Shown here piece by piece: positions 6,287 to 6,566 of a DNA stretch of 6,566 nt (its first letter is position 1; every line of letters starts with the position of its first letter). A model generated the notes under the pieces. The model was given only the letters and a program-made list of their open reading frames with translations. It had not been told where the DNA came from and made no database searches. Both the position numbers and the translations under genes were made by a program. This DNA comes from Aurantimonadaceae bacterium (GTDB taxonomy: Bacteria > Pseudomonadota > Alphaproteobacteria > Rhizobiales > Rhizobiaceae), in contig QIIJ01000036.1 of NCBI GenBank assembly GCA_003232595.1, positions 1-6,566 on the forward strand. Direction: 5' to 3'.

Positions 6287-6566
6287 ATGGCCGTTGCACG
6301 TATTACGAAAAAGCTGGTTGATAGCCTGGAAAAAACCGGCAAACAATATCTGGTTTATGACAAGAATCTGACCGGTTTTGGTGTTCGCGTCACACCCAAC
6401 GGACATCGCGCCTTTATTATTGAATACCGACCAGGCGATGGCGGCAGACGTGTTTCTATGAAGCGATTGGTTATAGGGGCAATTGGAACGCTTACTTGCG
6501 ATCAGGCAAGAAGCCTCGCCCGTGAAAAACTAGCTGCTGCAAGACTGGGTGAAGACCCATTCGTAG
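6287..6566 (+). CDS. Tyrosine-type integrase, N-terminal part (runs off right edge)
   Basis: The frame from ATG 6287 is open to the end of the window, giving 93 residues beginning MAVARITKKLVDSLEKTGKQ. It shows the arm-DNA-binding (DUF4102-like) domain of island and prophage integrases: a short helix, YDKNLTGFGVRVTPNGHRAF, a beta strand with FIIEYRPG, then KRLVIGAIGTLTCDQARSLA and a helix ending in RLGEDP. The core-binding and catalytic domains (R, H, R, Y residues) lie outside the window, so activity cannot be judged. GAGGA (6278-6282) serves as the ribosome binding site with a short spacing. The gene starts about 160 bp from the truncated tRNA and reads away from it, consistent with an element that extends to the right and integrated into the initiator tRNA gene. 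Confidence 0.92.
   Translation, partial: MAVARITKKLVDSLEKTGKQYLVYDKNLTGFGVRVTPNGHRAFIIEYRPGDGGRRVSMKRLVIGAIGTLTCDQARSLAREKLAAARLGEDPFV

Noticed and set aside
1..6566. CRISPR array, toxin-antitoxin pair or defence operon
   Set aside because: There are no regularly spaced repeats, no paired small genes with known motifs, and no nuclease, helicase or reverse transcriptase domains other than the two integrases.

Overview
The window looks like a mid-GC alphaproteobacterial chromosome, probably Rhizobiales-like. I infer this from the recombinase type, the initiator-tRNA sequence and the style of the catabolic operon; GC was judged by eye, not computed. The left half holds metabolic genes and the right half is the edge of one or two integrated elements.

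Left half (1-3608). A minus-strand operon runs leftward from about 2618: an aldehyde dehydrogenase of the 2-oxoglutarate-semialdehyde type, then an M19 'membrane dipeptidase'-like gene 5 nt downstream, then an unrecognised gene that overlaps the dipeptidase stop by ATGA and leaves the window at base 1. A LysR-type regulator is divergently transcribed from a gap of about 60 bp and probably controls the operon. The M19 gene is broken in this sequence: its conserved protein is spread over two frames, with frame changes near 622-625 and near 299-306. Either it is a fresh pseudogene or the assembly has indels there.

Middle (3609-4476). This is a long, mostly AT-rich stretch with no convincing conserved gene. 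It holds two 12-bp perfect inverted repeats (3763-3827 and 4206-4257). The second brackets a TATAAT box and probably marks the control region of the following recombinase. One small basic ORF (4267-4464) is possible.

Right half (4477-6566). A large serine recombinase reads rightward, and its last 14 codons lie inside the antisense of a truncated initiator tRNA (3' half, from anticodon loop to CCA, 6080-6124). The 5' half of the tRNA is missing. After a 160-bp control region with a good sigma70-like promoter and a 9-bp direct repeat, a tyrosine integrase with an N-terminal arm-binding domain begins and runs off the right edge. Two unrelated integrase families therefore flank one tRNA-derived attachment-site remnant, which marks this as a tRNA-fMet integration hotspot. 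The cargo of the right-hand element is outside the window. I see no CRISPR array, no defence operon and no complete RNA gene.
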